Shown here piece by piece: positions 22,201 through 32,800 of a stretch of 64,000 bases of DNA. Location: contig NC_068920.1 in NCBI RefSeq assembly GCF_023091745.1, positions 8,246,001 to 8,310,000 of the forward strand. Reading direction: 5' to 3'. How positions within the stretch are numbered: the first letter of the stretch is position 1; each line of letters begins with the position of its first letter. The translations under genes and the position numbers were made by a program. Below the pieces are notes generated by a model. That model ran no database searches and was not told the origin of the DNA. It saw only the letters and a program-made list of their open reading frames with translations. This DNA comes from Budorcas taxicolor (lineage: Eukaryota; Chordata; Mammalia; Artiodactyla; Bovidae).

Positions 22201-23793
22201 CGTGGAGTTCCTCTCGCCGTTCCTGTTGAGAGGGCCTCCTCTTGAGATGCGATGGGAACGCGGGGAATTCTTTCCCGACAAAGCAGGGAAAGGATCCCTC
22301 ACCTCGAGCTACGAGGCAGAAACGTTGCTCCTCTGGATGTGGGCGGGACCCTCGTGTTTCCTCTCGAGTGGAGACGGGTATGTCGGGGAACTTCTTGAGT
22401 TGCACCAAGGGTGGGAAGGACCCTTTCGACGTTCCAGAGGTGAGGTGTGATTAGCCCCGAGAACCCTCTGCGGAAATGGGCCTCATCTCGCCTGCAGGGG
22501 AGAACCTCCTGGATGTTCTCGAGTTGCGCCAGGTCTTCTCGAGTTACGACGGGGACCTCAGGGACCCGCTCTGGTGCCCTCAGGAAGGGCCAGTCCCCAT
22601 GCGAGTTGCTAGGGGCCATCTCGTGAAGCCTCTCCCATCGATGCCGGGGCCTAAGACCTTGTGTGGAGTCGGGGCCGGAACCTGAGGATTCCTCTCCAGT
22701 GTTGACATGGATCTTGGGGTGCCTCTGAGTCTCCCCAGGGGAGTCAGGCCTCGTCTCGAGTGGGGGCATGCACGTGCGCTTCCCTCCCGAGCTGCAGCAG
22801 TAGGGTCACACTTCCTGTCACGTGGATCAAGGGATCTGTTGCTTTCTCTCGAGGCTTTCCCTCGAGGCTTTCCCACGAAGCTTTCCCAGAGGGCTGTGCC
22901 AAGTGCCACCTTGGTGTGAGTCGATCCTCGGCGTGAAAGACGAGCCGGTGAAGGGAAAAGAGGTTCCTCTGGAATGGACTGAGACATCTGGGGGACTCTT
23001 GGAATGGTGGCACGACCCTGGAGTTCCTCTCGCCGTTCCTGTTGAGCGGGCCTCCTCTTGAGATGAACCGGGAACCCCGGGAATTCTTTCCGGATGAAGC
23101 AGGGAAAGGATCCCTCACCTCGAGCTACGAGGCAGAAACGGGGCTCCTCTGGATGTGGGCGGGACCCTCGTGTTTCCTCTCGAGTGGACACGGGTATGTC
23201 GGGGAACTTCTTGAGTTGCAACAAGGGTCGGAAGGACCCTTTCGACGTTCCAGAGGTGAGGTGTGATTAGCCCCGAGAAGCCTCTGCGGAAATGGGCCTC
23301 ATCTCGCCTGCAGGGGAGAACCTCCTGTATTTTCTCGAGTTTCGAGTTACGATGGGGACCTCAGGGACCCGCTCTTGTGGCCTCAGGAAGGGCCAAACCC
23401 CATGCGAGTTGTTAGGGGCCATCTCGGGATTTCTCTCCCGTCGATGTCGGGGCCTAAGACCTTGTGTGAAGTCGGGGCCGGAACTTGAGGATTCCTCTCC
23501 AGAGTTGACATGGATCTTGGGGTGCCTCTGAGTCTCCCCAGGGGAGTCAGGCCTCGTCTCGAGTGGGGGCATGCACGTGCGTTTCCCTCCCGTGATGCAG
23601 CAGTAGGGTCACGCTTCCTGTCACGTGGATCAAGGGATCTGTGGCTTTCCCTTGAGGCTTTCCCGCAGGGCTGTGCCAAGTGCCACCTTGGTGTGAGTCG
23701 ATCCTCAGCGTGAAAGACGAACCGGTGAAGGGAAAAGAGGTTCCTCTGGAATGGACTGAGACATCTGGGGGACTCTTGGAATGGTGGCACGAC
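16236..23793 (+). repeat. Duplicated block, copy 2 (partner 1-7558)
   Basis: Near-identical to the first 7.56 kb of the window at an offset of 16,235 bp. Beyond its right edge this copy continues through a further part of the 1,593-bp dimer, up to about 24586, which copy 1 lacks. Copy 1 therefore leaves the shared register in the middle of a dimer unit, as expected for an unequal crossover. The 20-monomer span from 1 to 16235 may be one unit of a very long higher-order repeat, but only one full unit plus part of the next is in view. Confidence 0.9.
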
Positions 23794-24587
23794 CGTGGAG
23801 TTCCTCTCGCCGTTCCTGTTGAGAGGGCCTCCTCTTGAGATGCGATGGGAACGCGGGGAATTCTTTCCCGACAAAGCAGGGAAAGGATCCCTCACCTCGA
23901 GCTACGAGGCAGAAACGTTGCTCCTCTGGATGTGGGCGGGACCCTCGTGTTTCCTCTCGAGTGGAGACGGGTATGTCGGGGAACTTCTTGAGTTGCACCA
24001 AGGGTGGGAAGGACCCTTTCGACGTTCCAGAGGTGAGGTGTGATTAGCCCCGAGAACCCTCTGCGGAAATGGGCCTCATCTCGCCTGCAGGGGAGAACCT
24101 CCTGGATGTTCTCGAGTTGCGCCAGGTCTTCTCGAGTTACGACGGGGACCTCAGGGACCCGCTCTGGTGCCCTCAGGAAGGGCCAGTCCCCATGCGAGTT
24201 GCTAGGGGCCATCTCGTGAAGCCTCTCCCATCGATGCCGGGGCCTAAGACCTTGTGTGGAGTCGGGGCCGGAATCTGAGGATTCCTCTCCAGTGTTGACA
24301 TGGATCTTGGGGTGCCTCTGAGTCTCCCCAGGGGAGTCAGGCCTCGTCTCGAGTGGGGGCATGCACGTGCGCTTCCCTCCCGAGCTGCAGCAGTAGGGTC
24401 ACACTTCCTGTCACGTGGATCAAGGGATCTGTTGCTTTCTCTCGAGGCTTTCCCTCGAGGCTTTCCCACGAAGCTTTCCCAGAGGGCTGTGCCAAGTGCC
24501 ACCTTGGTGTGAGTCGATCCTCGGCGTGAAAGACGAGCCGGTGAAGGGAAAAGAGGTTCCTCTGGAATGGACTGAGACATCTGGGGG
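21330..24587 (+). repeat. Dimeric higher-order repeat, 1,593-bp unit (copy 2 region)
   Basis: Two nearly full consecutive units lie at about 21330-22922 and 22923-24587. Each pairs a 777-bp monomer (21449, 23042) with an 816-bp monomer (22226, 23819). Shared rare variants include CGACCGTGG before the landmark, CTCGTGAAGCC, GTTGCTTTCTCTCGAGG, and AACGTTGCTCC. I noticed a difference near 22680/24273 (GGAACC against GGAATC). The match ends where the second unit reads GGGGGTCTC near 24587. Confidence 0.88.
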
Positions 24588-26854
24588 TCTCTTGGAATGG
24601 TGGCACGACCCTGGAGTTCCTCTCGCCTTTCCTGTTGAGAGGGCCTCCTCTTGAGTTGCGATGGGAACGCCGGGAATTCTTTCCCGACGAAGCAGGGAAA
24701 GGATCCCTCACCTCGAGCTACGAGGCGGAAACTTGGCTCCTCTGGATGTGGGCGGGACCCTCGTGTTTCCTCTCGACTGGAGACGGGTATGTCGGGGAAC
24801 TTCTTGAGTTGCATCAAGGGTGGGATGGACCCTTTCGACCTTCCAGAGGTGAGGTGTGATTAGCCCCCAGAAGCCTCTGCGGAAATGGGCCTCATCTCGC
24901 CTGCAGGGGAGAATCTCCTGGATATTCTCGAGTTGCGGCAGGTCTTCTCGAGTTACGACCGGGACCTCAGGGACCCGCTCTGGTGGCCTCAGGAAGGGCC
25001 AGTCCCCATGCGAGTTGCTAGGGGCCATCTCGGGATTCCTCTCCCATCGATGCCGGGGCCTAAGACCTTGTGTGGAGTCGCGGCCGGAACTTGAGGATTC
25101 CTCTCCAGAGTTGACATGGATCTTGGGGTGCCTCTGAGTCTCCCCAGGGGAGTCAGGCCTCGTCTCGAGTGGGGGCATGCACGTGCGCTTCCCTCCCCAG
25201 CTGCAGCAGTAGGGTCACGCTTCCTGTCACGTGGATCAAGGGATCTGTGGCTTTCCCTCGAGGCTTTCCCTCCAGGCTTTCACACGAGGCTTTCCCACAG
25301 GGCTGTGCCAAGTGCCACCTTGGTGTGAGTCGATCCTCGGCGTGAAAGACGAGCCGGTGAAGGGAAAAGAGCTTCCTCTGGAATGGACTGAGACATCTGG
25401 GGGACTCTTGGAATGGTGGCACGACCCTTTTTTTCCTCTCGCCGTTCTTGTTGAGAGGGCCTCCTCTTGAGATGCGACCGGAATGCCAGGAATTCTTTCC
25501 TGAAGAAGCAGGGAAAGGATCCCTCACCTCGAGCTACGAGGCGGAAACGGGGCTCCTCTGGATGTGGGCGGGACCCTCGTGTTTCCTCTCGAGTGGAGAC
25601 GGGTATGTCGGGGAACTTCTTGAGTTGCACCAAGGGTGTGAAAGACCATATCGACTTTCCAGAGGTGAGGTGTGATTAGCCCCGAGAAGCTTCTGCGGAA
25701 ATGGGCCTCATCTCGCCTGCAGGGGAGATCCTCCTGGATATTCTCGAGTTGAGGCAGGTCTTCTCGAGTTACGATGGGGACCTCAGGGGCCCGCTCTGGT
25801 GGCCTCAGGAAGGGCCAGTCCCCATGCGAGTTGCTAGGGTCCATCTCGGGATTCCTCTCCCGTCGATGCCGAGGCCTAAGACCTTGTGTGGAGTCGGGGC
25901 CGGAACCTGAGGATCCCTCTACAGAGTTGACATGGATCTTGGGGTGCCTCTGAGTCTCCCCAGGGGAGTCAGGCCTCGTCTCGAGTGGGGGCATGCACGT
26001 GCGCTTCCCTACCGAGCTGCAGCAGTAGGGTCACGCTGCGTGTCACGTGGATCAAGGGATCTGTGGCTTTCCCTCGAGTCTTTCCCTCGAGGCTTTCCCA
26101 CAAGGCTTTCCCACCGGGCTGTGCCAAGTGCCACCTTGGTGTGAGTCGATCCTCGGCGTGAAAGACGAGCAGGTGAAGGGAATAGAGGTTCCTCTCGAAT
26201 GGACTGAGACATCTGGGGGACTCTTGGAATGGTGGCACGACCCTGGAGTTCCTCTCGCCGTTCCTGTTGAGAGGGCCTCCTCTTGAGATGCGACGGGAAC
26301 GCCGGGAATTCTTTCCCGACGAAGCAGGGAAAGGATCCCTCACCTCGAGCTACGAGGCGGAAACGGGGCTCCTCTGGATGTGGGCTGGACCCTCGTGTTT
26401 CCTCTCGAGTGTTGACGGGTATATCGGGGAACTTCTTGAGTTGCACCAAGGGTGGGAAGGACCCTTTCGACGTTCCAGAGGTGAGGTGTGATTAGCCCCG
26501 AGAAGCCTCTGCGGAAATGGGCCTCATCTCGCCTGCAGGGGAGAACCTCCTGGATTTTCTCGAGTTGCGGCAGGTCTTCTCGAGTTACGACGGGGACCTC
26601 AGGGACCCGCTCTGGTGGCCTCAGGAAGGGCCAGTCCCCATGCGAGTTGCTAGGGGCCATCTCGGGATTCCTCTCCCGTCGATGCAGGGGCCTAAGACCT
26701 TGTGTGGAGTCGGGGCTGGAACCTGAGGATTCCTCTCCGTGTTGACATGGATTTTGGGGTGCCTCTGAGTCTCCCCAGGGGAGTCAAGCCTCGTCTCGAG
26801 TGGGGACATGCACGTGCGCTTCCCTCCCGAGCTGCAGCAGTAGGGTCACGCTTC
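24588..26854 (+). repeat. Diverged single monomers, no clear higher-order unit
   Basis: Monomers at 24635, 25451 and 26267 have no near-identical partner that I could follow for long. The 25451 monomer is one of the more diverged: it is preceded by CGACCCTTTTTTTCC (25421-25435), where the standard sequence is CGACCCTGGAGTTCC, and it carries TTTCCTGAAGAAGC and GACCATATCGACTTTCC. The distal half of the 26267 monomer is copied 815 bp downstream. Confidence 0.8.
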
Positions 26855-29840
26855 CTGTCACGTGGATCAAGGGATCTGTGGCTTTCCCTCGAGGCTTTCC
26901 CTCGAGGCTTTCCCACAAGGCTTTCCCACAGGGCTGTGCCAAGTGCCACCTTGGTGTAAGTCGATCCTCGGCGTGAAAGACAAGCCGGTGAAGGGAAAAG
27001 AGTTTCCTCTGGAATGGACTGAGACATCTGGGGGACTCTTGGAATGGTGGCACGACCCTGGAGTTCCTCTCGCCGTTCCTGTTGAGAGGGCCTCCTCTTG
27101 AGATGCGACGGGAACGCCGGGAATTCTTTCCCGACGAAGCAGGGAAAGGATCCCTCACCTCGAGCTACGAGGCGGAAACGGGGCTCCTCTGGATGTGGGC
27201 GGGACCCTCGTGTTTCCTCTCGAGTGTTGACGGGTATATCGGGGAACTTCTTGAGTTGCACCAAGGGTGGGAAGGACCCTTTCGACGTTCCAGAGGTGAG
27301 GTGTGATTAGCCCCGAGAAGCCTCTGCGGAAATGGGCCTCATCTCGCCTGCAGGGGAGAACCTCCTGGATTTTCTCGAGTTGCGGCAGGTCTTCTCGAGT
27401 TACGACGGGGACCTCAGGGACCCGCTCTGGTGGCCTCAGGAAGGGCCAGTCCCCATGCGAGTTGCTAGGGGCCATCTCGGGATTCCTCTCCCGTCGATGC
27501 AGGGGCCTAAGACCTTGTGTGGAGTCGGGGCTGGAACCTGAGGATTCCTCTCCGTGTTGACATGGATTTTGGGGTGCCTCTGAGTCTCCCCAGGGGAGTC
27601 AAGCCTCGTCTCGAGTGGGGACATGCACGTGCGCTTCCCTCCCGAGCTGCAGCAGTAGGGTCACGCTTCCTGTCACGTGGATCAAGGGATCTGTGGCTTT
27701 CCCTCGAGGCTTTCCCACAGGGCTGTGCCAAGTGCCACCTTGGTGTGAGTCGATCCTCGGCGTGAACGACGAGCCGGTGAAGGGAAAAGAGGTTCCTCTG
27801 GAATGGACTGAGACATCTGCGGGACTCATGGAATGGTGGCACGACCCTGAAGTTCCTCTCGCCGTTCTTGTTGAGAGGGCCTCCTCTTGAGATGCGACCG
27901 GAATGCCGGGAATTCTTTCCTGAAGAAACAGGGAAAGGATCACTCACCTCGAGCTACGAGGCGGAAACGGGGCTCCTCTGGATGTGGGCGGGACCCTCGT
28001 GTTTCCTCTCGAGTGGAGACGGGTATGTCGGGGAACTTCATGAGTTGCACCAAGGGTGTGAAAGACCCTTTCGATGTTCCAGAGGTGAGGTGTGATTAGC
28101 CCCGAGAAGCCTCTGCCGAAATGGCCCTCATTTCGCCTGCAGGGGAGAACCGCCTGGATATTCTCCAGTTGCGGCAGGTCTTCTCGAGTTAAGACGGGGA
28201 CCTCAGGGACCCGCTCTGGTGGCCTCAGGAAGGGCCAGTCCCCATGCGAGTTGCTAGGGGCCATCTCCGGATTCCTCTCCCATCGATGCCGGGGCCTAAG
28301 ACCTTGTGTGGAGTCGGGGCCGGAACCTGAGCATTCCTCTCCAGTGTTGACATGGAACTTGGGGTGCCTCTGAGTCTCCCCAGGGGAGTCAGGCTTCGTC
28401 TCGACTGGGTGCATGCACGTGCGCTTTCCTCCGGAGCTGTAGCAGTAGGGTCACGCTTCCTGTCATGTGGATCAAGGGATCTGTGGCTTTCCCTCGAGGC
28501 TTTCCCTCGAGGCTTTCCCACAAGGCTTTCCCACAGGGCTGTGCCAAGTGCCACCTTGGTGTAAGTCGATCCTCGGCGTGAAAGACAAGCCGGTGAAGGG
28601 AAAAGAGTTTCCTCTGGAATGGACTGAGACATCTGGGGGACTCTTGGAATGGTGGCACGACCCTGGAGTTCCTCTCGCCGTTCCTGTTGAGAGGGCCTCC
28701 TCTTGAGATGCGACGGGAACGCCGGGAATTCTTTCCCGACGAAGCAGGGAAAGGATCCCTCACCTCGAGCTACGAGGCGGAAACGGGGCTCCTCTGGATG
28801 TGGGCGGGACCCTCGTGTTTCCTCTCGAGTGTTGACGGGTATATCGGGGAACTTCTTGAGTTGCACCAAGGGTGGGAAGGACCCTTTCGACGTTCCAGAG
28901 GTGAGGTGTGATTAGCCCCGAGAAGCCTCTGCGGAAATGGGCCTCATCTCGCCTGCAGGGGAGAACCTCCTGGATTTTCTCGAGTTGCGGCAGGTCTTCT
29001 CGAGTTACGACGGGGACCTCAGGGACCCGTTCTGGTGGCCTCAGGAAGGGCCAGTCCCCATGCGAGTTGCTAGGGGCCATCTCGGGATTCCTCTCCCGTC
29101 GATGCAGGGGCCTAAGACCTTGTGTGGAGTCGGGGCTGGAACCTGAGGATTCCTCTCCGTGTTGACATGGATTTTGGGGTGCCTCTGAGTCTCCCCAGGG
29201 GAGTCAAGCCTCGTCTCGAGTGGGGACATGCACGTGCGCTTCCCTCCCGAGCTGCAGCAGTAGGGTCACGCTTCCTGTCACGTGGATCAAGGGATCTGTG
29301 GCTTTCCCTCGAGGCTTTCCCACAGGGCTGTGCCAAGTGCCACCTTGGTGTGAGTCGATCCTCGGCGTGAACGACGAGCCGGTGAAGGGAAAAGAGGTTC
29401 CTCTGGAATGGACTGAGACATCTGCGGGACTCTTGGAATGGTGGCACGACCCTGAAGTTCCTCTCGCCGTTCTTGTTGAGAGGGCCTCCTCTTGAGATGC
29501 GACCGGAATGCCGGGAATTCTTTCCTGAAGAAACAGGGAAAGGATCACTCACCTCGAGCTACGAGGCGGAAACGGGGCTCCTCTGGATGTGGGCGGGACC
29601 CTCGTGTTTCCTCTCGAGTGGAGACGGGTATGTCGGGGAACTTCATGAGTTGCACCAAGGGTGTGAAAGACCCTTTCGATGTTCCAGAGGTGAGGTGTGA
29701 TTAGCCCCGAGAAGCCTCTGCCGAAATGGCCCTCATTTCGCCTGCAGGGGAGAACCGCCTGGATATTCTCGAGTTGCGGCAGGTCTTCTCGAGTTAAGAC
29801 GGGGACCTCAGGGACCCGCTCTGGTGGCCTCAGGAAGGGC
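26855..29840 (+). repeat. Dimeric higher-order repeat, 1,605-bp unit, two copies
   Basis: About 26855-28235 recurs at about 28460-29840, offset 1,605 bp. Each unit pairs a 789-bp monomer (27082, 28687), with a two-unit 13-bp array and CTCTCCGTGTTGAC (one base short), with an 816-bp monomer (27871, 29476) marked by TTTCCTGAAGAAACAGG and TTCATGAGTTGC. Other markers are GTGTAAGTCG, GACAAGCCGG and GAGTGTTGACGGGTATATC. The 26267 monomer shares the last marker, so it may be the source of one half. Confidence 0.86.
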
Positions 29841-32800
29841 CAGACCCCATGTGAGTTGCTAGGGGCCATCTCGGGATTCCTCTCCCCTCGAGTCCAGGGT
29901 CTAAGACCTTGTGTGGAGTCGGGGCCGGAACCTGAGGATTCCTCTCCAATGTTGACATTGATTTTTGGGTGCCTCTGAGTCTCCCCAGGGGAGTCAGGCC
30001 TCGTCTCGAGTGGGGGCATGCACGTGCGCTTCCCTCCCGAGCTGCAGCAGTAGGGTCACGCTTCCTGTCACGTGGATCAAGGGATCTACGGCTTTCCATC
30101 GAGGCTTTCCCTCGAGGCTTTCCGACGAGGCTTTCCCACAGGGCTGTGCCAAGTGCCACCTTGGTGTGAGTCGATCCTCGGCGCGAAAGACGAGCCGGTG
30201 AAGGGAAAAGAGGTTCCTCTGGAATGGACTGAGACATCTGGGGGACTCTTGGAATGGTGGCACGACCCTGGAGTTCCTCTCGCCGTTCCTGTTGAGAGGG
30301 CCTCCTCTTGAGATGCGACGGGAACGCCGGGAATTCTTTCCCGACGAAGCAGGGAAAGGATCCCTCACCTCGAGCTACGAGGCGGTAACGGGGCTCCTCT
30401 GGATGTGGGCGGGACCCTCGTGTTTCCTCTCGAGTGGAGACGGCTACGTCGGGGAACTTCTTGAGTTGCACCAAGGGTGGGAAGGACCCTTTCGACGTTC
30501 CATAGGTGTGGTGTGATTATCCCCGAGAAGCCTCTGCGGAAATGGGCCTCATTTCGCCTGCAGGGGAGAACCTCCTGGATATTCTCGAGTTGCGGCAGGT
30601 CTTCTCGAGTTACGACGGGGACCTCAGGGACCCGCTCTGGTGGCCTCAGGAAGGGACAGACCCCATGCGAGTTGCTAGGGGCCATCTCGGGATTCCTCTC
30701 CCGTCGTTTCCGGGGCCTAAGACCTTGTGTGGGGTCGGGGCCGGAACTTGAGGATTCCTCTCCAGAGTTGACATTGATCTTGGGGTGCCTCTGAGTCTCC
30801 CCAGGGGAGTCAAGCCTCGTTTCGAGTGGGGGCATGCACGTGCGCTTCCCTCCCGAGCTGCAGCTGTAGGATCACGCTTCCTGTCACGTGGATCAAGGGA
30901 TCTGTGGCTTTCCCTCGAGGCTTTCCCTCGAGGCTTTCCCACGACGCTTTCCACAGGGCTGTGCCAAGTGCCACCTTGGTGTGAGTCGATCCTCGGCGTG
31001 AAAGACGAGCCGGTGAAGGGAAAAGAGGTTCCTCTGGAAGGAATGAGACATCTGGGGGACTCTTGGAATGGTGACACGACCCTGAAGTTCCTCTCGCCGT
31101 TCTTGTTGAGAGGGCCTCCTCTTGAGATGCGACCGGGAACGCCGGGATTTCTTTCCTGAAGAAGCAGGGAAAGGATCCCTCACCTCGAGCTACGAGGCGG
31201 AAACGGGGATCCTCTGGATGTGGCCGGACCCTCGTGTTTCCTCTCGAGTGGAGACGGGTATGTCGGGGATCTTCTTGAGTTGCACCAAGGGTGTGAAAGA
31301 CCCTTTCGACGTTCCTGAGGTGAGGTGTGATTAGCCCCGAGAAGCCTCTGCGGAAATGGGCCTCATCTCGCCTGCAGCGGAGAACCTCCTGGATATTCTC
31401 GAGTTGCGGCAGTTCTTCTCGAGTTAAGACGGTGACCTCAGGGACCCGCTCTGGTGGCCTCAGGAAGGGCCAGTCCCCATGCGAGTTGCTAGGGGCCATC
31501 TCGGGATTCCTCTCCCGTCGATGCCGGGGCCTAAGACCTTGTGTTGAGTCGGGGCCGGAACCTGAGGATTCCTCTCCAGTGTTGACATGGATTTTGGGGT
31601 GCCTCTGAGTCTCCCCAGGGGACTCAGGCCTCGTCTCGAGTGGGGGCATGCACGTGCGCTTCCCTCCCGAGCTGCAGCAGTAGGGTCACGCTGCGTGTCA
31701 CGTGGATCAAGGGATCTGTGGCTTTCCCTCGAGGCTTTCCCTCGAGGCTTTCCCACGAGGCTTTCCCACAGGGCTGTGCCAAGTGCCACCTTGGTGTGAG
31801 TCGATCCTCGGCGTGAAAGACGAGCAGATGAAGGGAATAGAGGTTCCTCTCGAATGGACTGAGACCTCTGGGGGACTCTTGGAATGGTGGCACGACCCTG
31901 GAGTTCCTCTCGCCGTTCCTGTTGAGAGGGCCTCCTTTTGAAATGCGACGGGAACGCCGGGAATTCTTTCCCGACGAAGCAGGGAAAGGATCCCTCATCT
32001 CGAGCTATGAGGCGGAAACGGGGCTCCTCTGGATATTGTCGGGACCCTCGTGTTTCCTCTCGAGTGGACACGGGTATGTCGGGGAACTTCTTGAGTTGCA
32101 CCAAGGGTGTGAAGGACCCTTTCGACGTTCCAGAGGTGAGGTGTGATTAGCCCCGAGAAGCCTCTGCGGAAATGGGCCTCCTCTCGCCTGCAGGGGAGAA
32201 CCTCCTGGATTTTCTCGCGTTGAGGCAGGTCTTCTCGAGTTACGACGGGGACCTCAGGGACACGCTCTGGTGGCGTCAGGAAGGGCCAGACCCCATGCGA
32301 GTTGCTAGGCGCCATCTCAGGATTCCTCTCCCGTCGATGCCGGGGCCTAAGACCTTGTGTGGAGTCGGGGCCGGAACCTGAGGATTCCTCTCCAGTGTTG
32401 ACATTGATTTTGGGGTGCCTCTGAGTCTCCCCAGGGGAGTCAGGCCTCGTCTCGAGTTGGGGCATGCACCTGCGCTTCCCTCCCGAGCTGCAGCAGTAGG
32501 GTCACGCTTCCTGTCACGTGGATCAAGGGATCTGTGGCTTTCCCTCGAGGCTTTCCCTCGAGGCTTTCCCACAGGGCTGTGCCAAGTGCCACCTTGGTGT
32601 AAGTCGATCCTCGGCGTGAAAGACAAGCCGGTGAAGGGAAAAGAGTTTCCTCTGGAATGGACTGAGACATCTGGGGTACTCTTGGAATGGTGGCACGACC
32701 CTGGAGTTCCTCTCGCCGTTCCTGTTGAGAGGGCCTCCTCTTGAGATGCGACGGGAACGCCGGGAATTCTTTCCCGACGAAGCAGTGAAAGGATCCGTCA

